From assembly GCA_015478945.1 (NCBI GenBank), contig JABUQX010113413.1, positions 1-15,998 on the forward strand: a stretch of DNA of 15,998 nt, in the 5' to 3' direction. A program made the position numbers and the translations under genes. The notes under the pieces are model-generated. The model did not search any database. It had not been told where the DNA came from and saw only the letters and a list, made by a program, of their open reading frames with translations. Of this stretch, positions 1 through 7,860 are shown piece after piece. The stretch comes from Trachelipus rathkii. Taxonomy: Eukaryota > Arthropoda > Malacostraca > Isopoda > Trachelipodidae. The stretch's first letter is position 1, and each line of letters opens with the position of its first letter.

Positions 1-298
1 CGATCAATTCTTGCACTATTTTGACACGCAGTGCTATATGATGATTTACATGATTATATAGATATTGTGAAAAACATTGAAAAAGAGAATCCCCACCTCC
101 GGGTATAGGAATCTCTATAAATCCGTCTGGAATTTCTGGTATATAGCTTTTGTCTGATTTTATTTCGTGAGGAGTTCGAGACAATATGTCTGCCACAATA
201 TTCTGTTTGCCTGGTAAGTAGTGAAGTTCATAATCGAGATCGTTGAGTTCTTCAAGAGTTCGGGCGACTCTGTGGTTAACCAAAGGCATATGTTTTGT
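1..298 (-). CDS. pol: Pol segment: end of RNase H tether plus OTU-like domain (partial)
   Basis: This frame (codon starts at positions 1 mod 3) continues Pol after a one-base shift near 299-300. It first gives the usual end of the RNase H/tether region, with MPLVNHRVAR (289 downwards) and LPGKQNIVADILSRTP. It then reads through a short linker into IPGGGDSLFQCFSQYLY and HHIALRVKIVQELI up to the window edge. The second part has the pattern of the OTU cysteine protease N-terminus: a glycine-rich turn, xCLFR-like box, S..LY, H..LR..+V. At the expected nucleophile position the codon at 86-88 (TCT) gives Ser rather than Cys, and the Asp of the usual DGxC box is Gly. The catalytic His would lie outside the window. 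OTU-like domains are known in some retroelement polyproteins. The frame is open throughout. Identification as OTU is by motif only; activity is doubtful. Confidence 0.7.
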
Positions 299-1065
299 AG
301 AAATAAGATAGGCTTATGATCTGTATAGATAATGACTTTAATTTTGTAGAGGAACGGTTTTAGTGACCTGACGGCCCAACGTATGGCAGCGACCTCCCTT
401 TCAGTAGTGCTGTACCCCCTTTGAGCCTTAGAAAATACTGTTGAAATAAATGCAATGGGTTTTTCCTCTTCATTCTGGACCTGACTGAGACAGGCTCCTG
501 CACCTATTCCTGAGGCATCAGTGTAAAGTAAGAGTGGTTTAGCCTTGTCTGAGCGATCTGGGTAGGTTAGTAAGGGTGGTTTAGTTAAGAGTGCTTTAAG
601 TTGGTCGAATGCCTGTTGGCATTGGTCAGTCCATGGGATATTATTTTTACATTTCAATAGGTCAAACAGGGGTTTTGCAATCACTGAACAGTTCGGAATG
701 TGCCTACGGTAGAAGTTAACCAGTCCCATAAACTGTCGAACTTGTCGGACTGTTGTTGGTTCTTTAAATCCTCTAATTCCCTGGAGATTCTTTTCTAAAG
801 GAATCATTCCTTCGCTTGAAATCACGTGTCCCAGGAAATTAACTTTTCTTCGTAGTAAGTAAGTTTTTGAGGGTTTTAATTTGAAACCGTTAACTAGGAA
901 CGCTGTAAGAACCTCTTCTAGTGTTGATAAATGTTCTTCAAAGGTGTCAGTAATGATGAGCACATCGTCCAGATAGACCATGACTTTTCTCCATGAAATG
1001 TGACTTAAAATCAAGTGCATGGCTCTCTGGAACGTGGCTGGTCCGTTTTTAACGCCAAACGGCAT
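299..1065 (-). CDS. pol: Pol: reverse transcriptase (C-terminal part) and RNase H
   Basis: Encodes the palm/thumb half of a Ty3/gypsy reverse transcriptase followed by RNase H; it would copy the element RNA into DNA inside the Gag particle. Residue 1 is the Met of the MPFGVKNGPATFQRAM box. This is an internal residue of Pol, not a translation start: homology continues upstream in another frame. The catalytic YLDD is at residues 31-34, LGHVISSEG at 78-86 and FMGLVNFYRRHIP at 112-124. RNase H begins near residue 175, with its acidic residues in YTDAS (Asp183), STTEREVAAI (Glu222 or Glu224) and YTDHKP (Asp249). After residue ~257 the frame goes wrong: one base appears to be missing near 299-300 and the true continuation is in the frame of the preceding feature, so the last ~45 residues before the stop at 160 are out-of-frame. 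The core catalytic residues are all present. Confidence 0.95.
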
Positions 1066-1180
1066 TCAGAAATTCCCAATGGGATAACGGAGTGGAGAAT
1101 GCAGTTGGCTGATACCGCTTTCGTCGATATTGAGCCACGAAGCTTTCGGAAGAGATCAGGTCAGCGCGTGTTATAAGCGT
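1066..1180 (-). pseudogene. pol: Broken upstream part of the RT domain
   Basis: Directly upstream of MPFGV the ORF frame meets a TGA, but RT homology continues in other frames. One gives AFSTPLSHWEFL (about 1067-1105), matching the conserved TAFSTP..G.(W/Y)EFLRMPFG block. A second gives NIDES just upstream (about 1115-1130), followed further up by a DL at the place of the first catalytic Asp region. At least two single-base shifts are therefore needed within roughly 100 bp. Past about 1180 I see no convincing RT sequence. This could be mutational decay or uncorrected indels in the assembly. Confidence 0.7.
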
Positions 1181-2500
1181 GATGGTATATAATAGCGATA
1201 CTCTGTCACGCGGACACTATGAGGATGTGATCAGGAGGTGTGCAGACAACTCAGGAAATCAGTCATCATTCTATCGCAACTAGTGGTATAGCAGGAAGTA
1301 AATGCGGTGATTCTACTTTCTCTCTTTTCAGCGTGGTGGTTGCGCGAGACATCGGTATCGGTTCGGAGGCGAATCTGGGCTCGGAGTGAAGATATGAGCC
1401 CCACTCACGTGTGCGAAGCACTCTATTCTCTCAGAGTTTCTATATCCTCAATATCTCTCTATCTTCTTAACGAGACTCGAGAGTGCGTTGCGTGAGTTTT
1501 CGCGGTTTCCAGCCGATATATGTATTGTGACAGATTATTACGGAGTATTGCAGCTCTCCCAGAAGACCTCTCAACGAGAGAATGGACTACATCAGAGCTT
1601 TATATGCCATGACGAGTCACTTATACACTCTTTCTTTATATAAGTTGCAGGGAGCCGTGTTGATCGAGTGTGCGTGGGTAGTCAGTTCTGTTGAATCAAG
1701 ACTAAAAGCGCGGTTTCTGAGCTTGCAGATGTCCATGGTCTTTAACGTGTTTTGTAGCGTGTATGACTTATTAGTTGTGAGTGTACGAATCTCTGACAGG
1801 TGGACTCACTACTTATCACGAACAATCTGATACATTGTGATAGTATAAAGGGTATGGAGTGATGAGAGAGTAGAGAATAGGAGACAATCGAGAAGACACC
1901 ACCGTGAACTTGTCGCGTTCAAAGCGCGCGCATACGGTGCAGACTGTAGTATATTAGCGTGCGATGAATGTGCTTATACAGATGAAGAGGTTTTAGCAAA
2001 TGGCAGAAACATGACCCTACTAATTATTCGATGGTATGACCCTTATGCATGGACTCAGTCACAAAGTGATTCTTTTCGATTAGGGTGAACAATAAAAGTG
2101 TAGACTCAGAAAGATTTCCAAATAACTCTTTCTGATTTATAGATACCGTAACTCCTCCATTTTTTTGGGGGTTTGGGGGGAAAAAAAATGGGTTTTTTTT
2201 TAAGACGGCTTCCTTTATTCAACTTAGCAGCGATGTTCCTGGTCCCTCTGTCGTTCTAATACTGCATTTGCTAATAATCGTTAGGAACATTATATGTCTA
2301 GTTTTAAAATTAATTCGTGATCTGTGATCAGTGTCCGAGAGAGTAGTGTTATGGTCTGCGCACTCGACATAGAGCTATCTCACCACTCTCCACTCCAGTA
2401 ATCTTAGCACTTCATGCGAGAGAGTGTGACCTCAGAGAGTACCGATTATAATTGAGAGTGTATCTCACAGCTCTCCGAGAGATAGTATTATTATTATAGG
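1181..2500 (-). pseudogene. Unreadable protease-RT linker and RT N-terminus
   Basis: By position this stretch should encode the end of the protease, a linker and the N-terminal fingers of RT; its length is compatible with that (protease Asp to TAFSTP is about 1.5 kb). I could not find the expected LVKKKDG or CVDYR-type boxes in any minus frame. A minus-strand stretch near 2030-2160 stays open for about 40 codons without recognisable motifs. The sequence contains homopolymer runs at 2161-2202 (T, G, A, G, T runs) that are typical places for indels. The short plus-strand ORFs here have no recognisable protein features. No other gene is visible. Confidence 0.45.
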
Positions 2501-2700
2501 GATTCTCAGCACCAGATCCAAAGATCACATTGTATTATCTGATCTGCCACAGAGGACTCACGGAAAGCTGTGGAGCAGGTGAACTCACAGATCATAATTG
2601 CACACGCGTATGTGCGAGACTACTAATGTTCGTTGTCTTTGTGAGTGAGCAATACTAACTGAAGCTCCGGTATCTACGAGAGCCTGCTAGTAATTGGAGT
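2501..2700 (-). pseudogene. pro: Aspartic protease remnant (pro)
   Basis: The minus strand carries ALVDTGASVSI, with the catalytic DTGA codons at 2663-2674: the signature of retroviral/retrotransposon aspartic proteases that cut Gag-Pol. About 48 codons later, in a different frame, comes NVIFG (2517-2531), fitting the conserved ILG-type box near the end of the domain. The DTGA frame is the same as that of the post-frameshift ORF (2843-3202), but stops at 2843-2845 and at least three in-frame TAGs between about 2687 and 2730 separate them. As read, protease cannot be made. Family membership is well supported; the domain limits are approximate. Confidence 0.75.
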
Positions 2701-2842
2701 TTGAAGGAGTTATCTATATGAACTCCTATACAAGAGTAATCTGGCGAGGTGTTGAACAATTTCTAGAAGTTGAAGAAAGTGCGTCCCGTCCCGCACGGGA
2801 GTAGTTTGTAGTTTGTATTAGGTTCTGTTGGAATAAAGTAGA

Positions 2843-3202
2843 TTAATGGAAGAAAGGTTCAGGACTGATCGTATCCTTAAGAGGAGTAGAATCAGGGTTG
2901 ATTGAAGTAGTATTTTTCGCCACTTGCGAATCAATCTTAGTGATTGGGTTTTCTGATGAGGGTTTAAAAGGGTCTAATAGGTTATCCAATTCCTGGTTAG
3001 GAACGTTAACCTGTAACAATTCCGAGATAACTTCAGAATCGGAATCTTCCGTTTCGTCATATATCGAGGTCTGAGGTGGAGGCAACTGCGACCCTTTAGT
3101 TGACTTCACACGCTCTTTCTGTCTTTGGGGCTTAGGAGACTCTTTGACAGGTAAATTTTTCTCTGTGGGCGGGTCACTTCCCACAGAGTGAGCTAGTTTT
3201 TT
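2843..3202 (-). CDS. Pro-Pol N-terminal linker, entered by -1 frameshift
   Basis: This open frame overlaps the end of gag in the -1 frame and has no good start of its own; its first usable codons are the AAA AAA at the slippery site, so translation should come from ribosomes slipping at 3196-3202. The product is rich in Lys, Ser, Pro, Asp and Glu (for example DETEDSDSEVISELLQV) with no catalytic motif. It should be the spacer between nucleocapsid and protease, and the DTGA box follows in the same frame after about 170 bases. The stop at 2843-2845 is probably a mutation or error, because protease homology continues beyond it. Confidence 0.75.
   Translation of the reverse strand, partial: KKLAHSVGSDPPTEKNLPVKESPKPQRQKERVKSTKGSQLPPPQTSIYDETEDSDSEVISELLQVNVPNQELDNLLDPFKPSSENPITKIDSQVAKNTTSINPDSTPLKDTISPEPFFH
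3161..3202 (-). promoter_or_regulatory. -1 programmed ribosomal frameshift signal (slippery site plus stem-loop)
   Basis: On the minus strand the heptamer A AAA AAC (3196-3202) sits in the gag frame in the correct X XXY YYZ phase and is followed at once by the gag stop TAG (3193-3195). After a 7-nt spacer (3189-3195) comes a perfect 9-bp stem, CTCTGTGGG (3180-3188) with CCCACAGAG (3161-3169), closing a 10-nt loop. Slippage by -1 puts the ribosome exactly in the ORF ending at 2843. Heptamer type, spacing and downstream hairpin are those of known retroviral and retrotransposon gag-pro frameshift sites. Function is inferred, not shown. Confidence 0.9.
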
Positions 3203-5073
3203 GAACTTTTTGTTGATCTTTGAGGACAATTCATGCCCAAGTGACTTCCTTGACAATAAGGACATCGTGGAGTTGAGTCACATTTCATCTGTTTTTCTGT
3301 TCGTTGAGGACAATTTTGAACAATGTGCCCGTGTTCTTTACATCGAATACATTGATTTTTCTCTGCATAACATTCTTCGATGACATGTCCCCTTTTACCA
3401 CAAAATTGGCAATAAGGCCTTGATGGACAATCTTTTACATGGTGTCCTTGCTGTTTACAGTATTTACAAGAAACGTTATTTCCGGCCCACCATGGTTGTT
3501 GTGTCGGAGTTTGCTGAGTTTGTTGTTGTTGTTGATTATTCCATTGAGGTTGATTTTGTTGTTGTTGTTGATACTGCTGAGTATTGCCTTGAGGACGATT
3601 AGGTTGTTGTTGTGACTGGCGTCCTGTCTTAGGAAAATTTTGACCCTTTCTAGAGGGATAGAATGTTCGATTATTACGAGGAGAGTTTGGAGGGACACCA
3701 GATCTAGAGCCATTATTATTAAATGTGGGAGGATTTGGCGGTTTAGCTACCACGTTTGCGAAAGTTGGTATTTCATAAGAATGTTGTGGCATATTATAAT
3801 GCTCAATTTGTGTAGAAGGAAAGTATTGCACTGGCTGTTGAGGATATGAGTAGGTCGGATATCCCTGAGGCACTATATTTGCTTGACGATTATAATATTC
3901 TTGGGTTTGTATTGGATAATTTTGTTGTAGGGTTGTATAGGGTTGTGCATTGGAGATATCAATCACCTCAGGTGAATAAGTATCAGGAGTTGTCTCTTGA
4001 GCTGGTATTTGTGGAATCGCTGATGATGACATATGTTCGTTGTTCATATAGCTAGTATAGTGTTGTGTAATGATCTTTACTAATGCATCCCAGCTCAAGG
4101 GAGCTCCCGCCAAAGCGATTTCACATATTGTAATGGATGCCTGTACATTTTCTTGTACTTTTAATGGCGTACTATTGATTAATTTTTCGCGCACCATTTT
4201 CAGGTTTTTCACATCCGACCCCGGAAATCCCATTTCAGCCAAACCCTGTAACCGTAAAGCATACAAGGGTAGGGTTTCATGTGATAATATTTTAGCATTA
4301 TTGAAGTTGTTTAGATGTGTTTTTACTTTCTTTCGCAAATACGCAGAAAACCATTCATTCAATTGTGCTCTGATAACAGTATATCCTGCATTGTTTTTCA
4401 TTAGCACATCATATACCTTTTTCATATCTCCTTCCAAATATGACCCCAGATGTGTCCTCCAACCATCTGCTGTTGATCTTGGGTATGTAATGCTGGCATA
4501 TTTTTCAAAGCGTTGTAGAAACTGGGGAAAAGGTTCCCCGCTATCCAAAGAATATTCACCAATTGGAATCATTTTTGTCGATTGATGTGGAATGAATCCT
4601 TCCAGCAACAATACCACTTTGGAAAGTGCCATAATCATCTGTTGATTTTGTAGATAGATGGCTTTTAGCCAATCTACATCTGAAATTTCCTGTGGAACGG
4701 CGTTTGCGAGATTTTGATTCGGTGGAAAACCCATAGGAGGTTGTGGTTGTTGTCCTTGTTGAAAGGCAGGTGTTGGTGGAAAATTCCATTGAGAAGTTGG
4801 TGTAGGTGCCGGTAATTGTGCAACTCGTTCCATAAGCAAAGCCTGTTGAGCTATTTGTTGGTTTATTTGTTCTTGGGTTATTCCTCCCAAGTTAGGGTTA
4901 ACAGTTGAAGAAGGTGGTGGAAGATATGTATTGATCCGGTCAGACTCAGGAGGTATCTGTATTCCTTCACCTGTATTCTGTCCATCATCAAAGTCCAACC
5001 CTTCAACTTCATTCTCCTTCATACCATCAATTTTGCCCTGCTCATGTAGAGCGTCTACTATATTCATAGCCAT
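3193..5073 (-). CDS. gag: Gag polyprotein (capsid and nucleocapsid)
   Basis: Gag forms the particle that packages the element RNA. The frame is open from Met1 at 5148 (651 residues), but I prefer Met26 at 5071-5073: it has A at -3 and G at +4, whereas Met1 has T at -3, and the first 25 residues do not look like a Gag N-terminus. Numbering from 5148, an acidic Pro/Gln-rich N-terminus (about 28-155) precedes a retrotransposon-gag capsid-like region (about 195-365, with PFPQFLQRFEKYA and LNEWFSAYL). A Gln/Asn/Pro-rich stretch (375-555, poly-Gln 525-552) follows. Then come zinc knuckles CX2CX4HX4C at 561-574, 580-593 and 600-613, and a fourth variant knuckle CX2CX3HX4C at 629-641. The stop follows the frameshift heptamer. 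Other-frame ORFs here are shadows caused by the repetitive Gln codons. Confidence 0.93.
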   Translation of the reverse strand: MAMNIVDALHEQGKIDGMKENEVEGLDFDDGQNTGEGIQIPPESDRINTYLPPPSSTVNPNLGGITQEQINQQIAQQALLMERVAQLPAPTPTSQWNFPPTPAFQQGQQPQPPMGFPPNQNLANAVPQEISDVDWLKAIYLQNQQMIMALSKVVLLLEGFIPHQSTKMIPIGEYSLDSGEPFPQFLQRFEKYASITYPRSTADGWRTHLGSYLEGDMKKVYDVLMKNNAGYTVIRAQLNEWFSAYLRKKVKTHLNNFNNAKILSHETLPLYALRLQGLAEMGFPGSDVKNLKMVREKLINSTPLKVQENVQASITICEIALAGAPLSWDALVKIITQHYTSYMNNEHMSSSAIPQIPAQETTPDTYSPEVIDISNAQPYTTLQQNYPIQTQEYYNRQANIVPQGYPTYSYPQQPVQYFPSTQIEHYNMPQHSYEIPTFANVVAKPPNPPTFNNNGSRSGVPPNSPRNNRTFYPSRKGQNFPKTGRQSQQQPNRPQGNTQQYQQQQQNQPQWNNQQQQQTQQTPTQQPWWAGNNVSCKYCKQQGHHVKDCPSRPYCQFCGKRGHVIEECYAEKNQCIRCKEHGHIVQNCPQRTEKQMKCDSTPRCPYCQGSHLGMNCPQRSTKSSKN

Positions 5074-5263
5074 TATTGTTCGGATGTACTGAGTAAATAA
5101 GTACCAATTGTATGAATTGTATAAAGAAAGAGAGCAAGCTAGTACCATGTACTAATAACACTTGAGCACTTGGAATTGTGAGCTGTAAAAATCGAAAAGA
5201 TAAAAAAAACAAGAAACTAGTAGAAAAGAAAGGAAAAGGTAGAGAGGCAGTCTTAGTAACTAC
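5074..5263 (-). other. Retrotransposon 5' leader
   Basis: About 190 bases separate the primer binding site from the preferred gag start, a normal untranslated leader length in which packaging signals usually lie. It includes an A-rich/T-rich stretch (5195-5240). No other motif is recognised. If Met1 at 5148 were the start, the leader would be about 115 bases. Confidence 0.6.
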
Positions 5264-5275
5264 GCTCTGCTACCA
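5264..5275 (-). promoter_or_regulatory. Primer binding site, initiator-Met tRNA type
   Basis: The minus strand reads TGGTAGCAGAGC, the complement of the 3' end of animal initiator methionine tRNA (…GCTCTGCTACCA); 11-12 bases match. It lies 5' of gag at the expected distance and just inside where the 5' LTR should end (nearest CA on the minus strand at 5282-5283). This is where minus-strand DNA synthesis would be primed. The tRNA identity rests on my knowledge of the tRNA sequence. Confidence 0.82.
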
Positions 5276-6990
5276 ATTTTGTGTTTGTGTATGTTGAGTT
5301 AGAAGAGTGTGATATAATAAGATAATTACTACAGTGGAATTACTTTCGATAAGATTAGATCAAACACAAATAAATGCAGTCACCAAGACTTACCTCTTCT
5401 TATAACCAGTTCCCAACTAGCAATCTTGGTCATTTAAATCTGTAAATGCTCTGGAAAAGCAAGCAGGTGAGGAAAGTAGGATGCAGTACAATGAGATGGA
5501 TTCAGACAAAACAAATGATTTAAAGGCTCACAAATTCCATGCCGTGCAATATGAAAAAAATAAAAGCAGGATTAGCAGGTAAATAATAGCAAAGTTGGGT
5601 AAGCAAATAACGATAAATAAAGTTGGTTATTACCTAAGATATGTTTATAATCAGTAGTAAACCTTCATAAACCTTTTTAAATGAAACTCAAGAAGAGGAC
5701 CTTTTATGGTAAAATACTTTAGTGTAGTGAGTTTACTTTTCAGGTTCTTAAATGTTTTTAACTAGTTGTGGGTATAAATGTAAAGGTATGCAAGTGTAAG
5801 GTAAGTTAACGGTTTAGTGTAGTGTAAAGGTGTAAAGGTAGACAATTAAGTTATTAAGTAAGATCAGACTAATTGAGATGTTGTTTTACATAATTCAAAG
5901 TATGTTGTAACAGTAAGTTGTAAAGGTAAGTAAAAATGTAATTTCTAGTTTGTATGAATGATGAAAATATGAGATGTGAAAGAATGAGAAGTCTTTATTA
6001 ATGAAGGAAGTTACAATGCAAGTCAGATTAAGTAAAAGCAAGGAGTGTTCCAGATTTCTAGTCAAGTAAGTAAAAATTAAGGTTTGTAATTTATTATACA
6101 ATTTTAATGTCTTTTTATTTAATTATTATTTATTATATACAAAATTTATATAATTAATTTATTTACTTTTTTAATGTTTTTACTATTAATTAATAAAGAA
6201 ATACATATAAATATATATATTATATTATCTTCCGTTGTCCCTACCAATTGGGGCTACTGCAGTGATATTTTATCTTACTTAAGAATTAATTTAAATAATA
6301 ATTATTATCTACCTTCTTTCCCAGACTTGGGGTTTATAACACATTATCCTCCTATCCCTCATTGGGGTACTTAAACATAGATAAAGTGCTAGCACCAAAA
6401 AGGAAATTTAACAAGATTACTTAAACCTAACTATTTTTAACCCTATATAAATATAACAAAAAAAATAAAGTAATATTTTAATGTTCGTTAGAGTAAATTT
6501 ATACTTTCGTAGTGTAGTGCACAATAATAGTTTCATACAAATTGTCTTTATTTCCGCACTATTCACTATACAGGTTAAGTAGATAAGTTTAACGACACTT
6601 TTGGTACTTGGTATAGTTCAAGAACAACAAGTACTTATTTGTATTTAAGTTTAATTTATTTCACTTTTTATTCAATTTTAAGATTTATATCATCTTCCTT
6701 TGTCACTTTTTAAAGTTTGCAAATAGTAATTGCCTATTCACTATCAGTGACATAATCCGATCACTTGTAACAAAAAAAATGTTAAATATCATAAACACTC
6801 GTAAGTGCAAAAAAATATAAGTAGGCAGTAATAAGGTATTTTACAAGAAATGTGATAAGTTTGTCGTAAGTGAGTAATATAAGACCAGCGAAAAACTGGA
6901 ATGAATTAAGGTTTGAAGGCCTAGGAAAAGTCTGAATGGTTATCCAGTAAGTGTAACTTCCTAGACGGACTTAGTTGCCTTGGGCTCTTT
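5276..6990. other. Probable 5' LTR (limits unknown) and AT-rich flank, no gene seen
   Basis: The 5' LTR must begin here and run to the right, but with the other LTR outside the window I cannot find its end by comparison. No obvious TG…CA boundary, TATA box or poly(A) signal stood out clearly. The sequence is AT-rich with scattered short repeats of TGTAAAGGTA near 5778-5930 and many A/T homopolymers. The ORFs at 5895-6101 and 6174-6374 are low-complexity Phe/Leu/Tyr/Asn frames without domain features. I see no exon or RNA gene. Confidence 0.4.
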
Positions 6991-7011
6991 GGGGTTCTTA
7001 AGAAGAAGCCA

Positions 7012-7108
7012 GATGGATCCCTAAAAAGAGTGTATGGATCCCCAAAACGAAGTATCTGTGTATGGATCCCCAAAGAAGAATCTGTGTATGGATCCCCAAA
7101 GAAGAACC
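7012..7108. repeat. 26-bp minisatellite around TGTATGGATCCCC
   Basis: About three and a half direct copies. Two full neighbours read TGTGTATGGATCCCCAAAGA plus AGAA and two bases (7057-7082 and 7083-7108). A third at 7031-7056 has small changes, and a partial copy GATGGATCCCTAAAAAGAG lies before them. Each copy carries a GGATCC palindrome. No coding frame is evident. Confidence 0.75.
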
Positions 7109-7534
7109 TAAAAAGTATGACTATTATTAATTACTATCATTATGTATGTTATTGTATATAAAGGTTTAAGTAATAATGATGTACAATTAAAAGTTTAAAA
7201 GTGGATAATAATAATGTGGGTACCTCAAGAATCAGCTTTGTAGGTTTAAGCAGGTGAACATAGGATCAATCAAGACGAAAAGTGACGACTGAATTTCCTG
7301 AGGTTCTTCAAAAAGGCAAAAAGGTAATCTATAAAAATATAAAAGTGATACTCACAAAAGTTTGGCATCACAAATTATATAATCATCAAAAGTTTGTTTA
7401 TACCATTCATTCTGTGTGAAAATATTCTTACCAAAAATCCTATGATAGGTAAGCATTTGCATTTAGTTCATAAAACAAGTTGCTGTAAAAGAAAGAAACA
7501 AATACTTGGTTATAGCCATACAATGTAATTCTCT

Positions 7535-7536
<2 letters not shown>
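7109..7536. other. AT-rich intergenic or intronic stretch, nothing recognised
   Basis: Plain AT-rich sequence between the minisatellite and the first AT microsatellite. I see no open frame of note, exon, RNA gene or repeat longer than a few bases. Confidence 0.5.
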
Positions 7537-7575
<39 letters not shown>

Positions 7576-7690
7576 ATATAATATATTTATATATATTATA
7601 TATATATATATATAATTATATATATATATTATAATATATAGTATATATATTATATATGTATATATATATATATATATATAATATATATAT
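7537..7690. repeat. (AT)n microsatellite
   Basis: Almost pure alternating TA/AT with occasional extra A or T. The Tyr/Ile-rich part of the minus-strand frame at 7510-7833 is just this repeat translated. Its right side directly abuts the hairpin-rich unit at 7691. Confidence 0.95.
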
Positions 7691-7860
7691 TTCCTGGATC
7701 GCTGTATGAAGGGGCCAAGGGGGAATCGCTTGATTCTTTCCAGCGATTCCCTCACTCTAAAGTCACCACTTGTGAGAGTAGGATTTCCTACTCTCATAAT
7801 AGCTCTGTACACCGCTATATACACCTGTAACACTGCTCAAAAAGGGTTTCTCTGTATATC
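7691..7860. repeat. Hairpin-rich unit abutting the (AT)n tract
   Basis: Moderate-GC sequence unlike its AT-rich flanks. It contains two perfect inverted repeats: GGGAATCGCT (7721-7730) with AGCGATTCCC (7742-7751), and TGAGAGTAGGA (7773-7783) with TCCTACTCTCA (7786-7796), the latter with a loop of only two bases. On the minus strand it runs directly into TTCCAGGAAAT-type sequence and then the AT tract. It looks like a small structured repeat of the kind that carries or seeds a microsatellite at its end. Family unknown. Confidence 0.6.

Larger units (their letters stand above)
1..5283 (-). mobile_element. Ty3/gypsy-type LTR retrotransposon, 5' part (left end outside window)
   Basis: Seen on the minus strand from right to left: primer binding site, leader, gag with CCHC knuckles, -1 frameshift cassette, aspartic protease motif, reverse transcriptase, RNase H, then an OTU-like stretch cut by position 1. 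The RT and RNase H sequence and the gag/pro/RT/RNase H order are those of Ty3/gypsy elements. Integrase, polypurine tract and the 3' LTR must lie to the left of the window. The 5' LTR should start just right of the primer binding site, but I could not fix its right end. Gag is intact while pro-pol carries stops and frameshifts, so the copy as read cannot make a complete Pol. An old but not ancient insertion, or indel errors in the assembly, would both explain this. Confidence 0.93.

Noticed and set aside
1307..1830. Two short plus-strand frames (1307-1495 and 1582-1830)
   Set aside because: No domain, no start context, and they lie opposite the degraded pol of the retrotransposon.
3435..3713. 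Minus-strand 92-codon frame and plus-strand frames at 3201-4585
   Set aside because: Shadows of gag: the CAA repeats of its Gln-rich region stay open in other frames, and gag has clear zinc knuckles and a capsid region.
5778..5930. Scattered copies of TGTAAAGGTA as a possible tandem repeat
   Set aside because: Irregular spacing and few copies in AT-rich DNA; not enough for a repeat call.
5276..7500. tRNA genes or an SPCS1 first exon in the AT-rich region
   Set aside because: No A-box/B-box pair, cloverleaf or N-terminal SPCS1 sequence could be found by reading both strands.
7510..7833. Minus-strand frame with 45 mixed residues followed by Tyr/Ile repeats
   Set aside because: The tail is the AT microsatellite; the first part covers two perfect DNA hairpins, so a repeat element explains it better than a gene.
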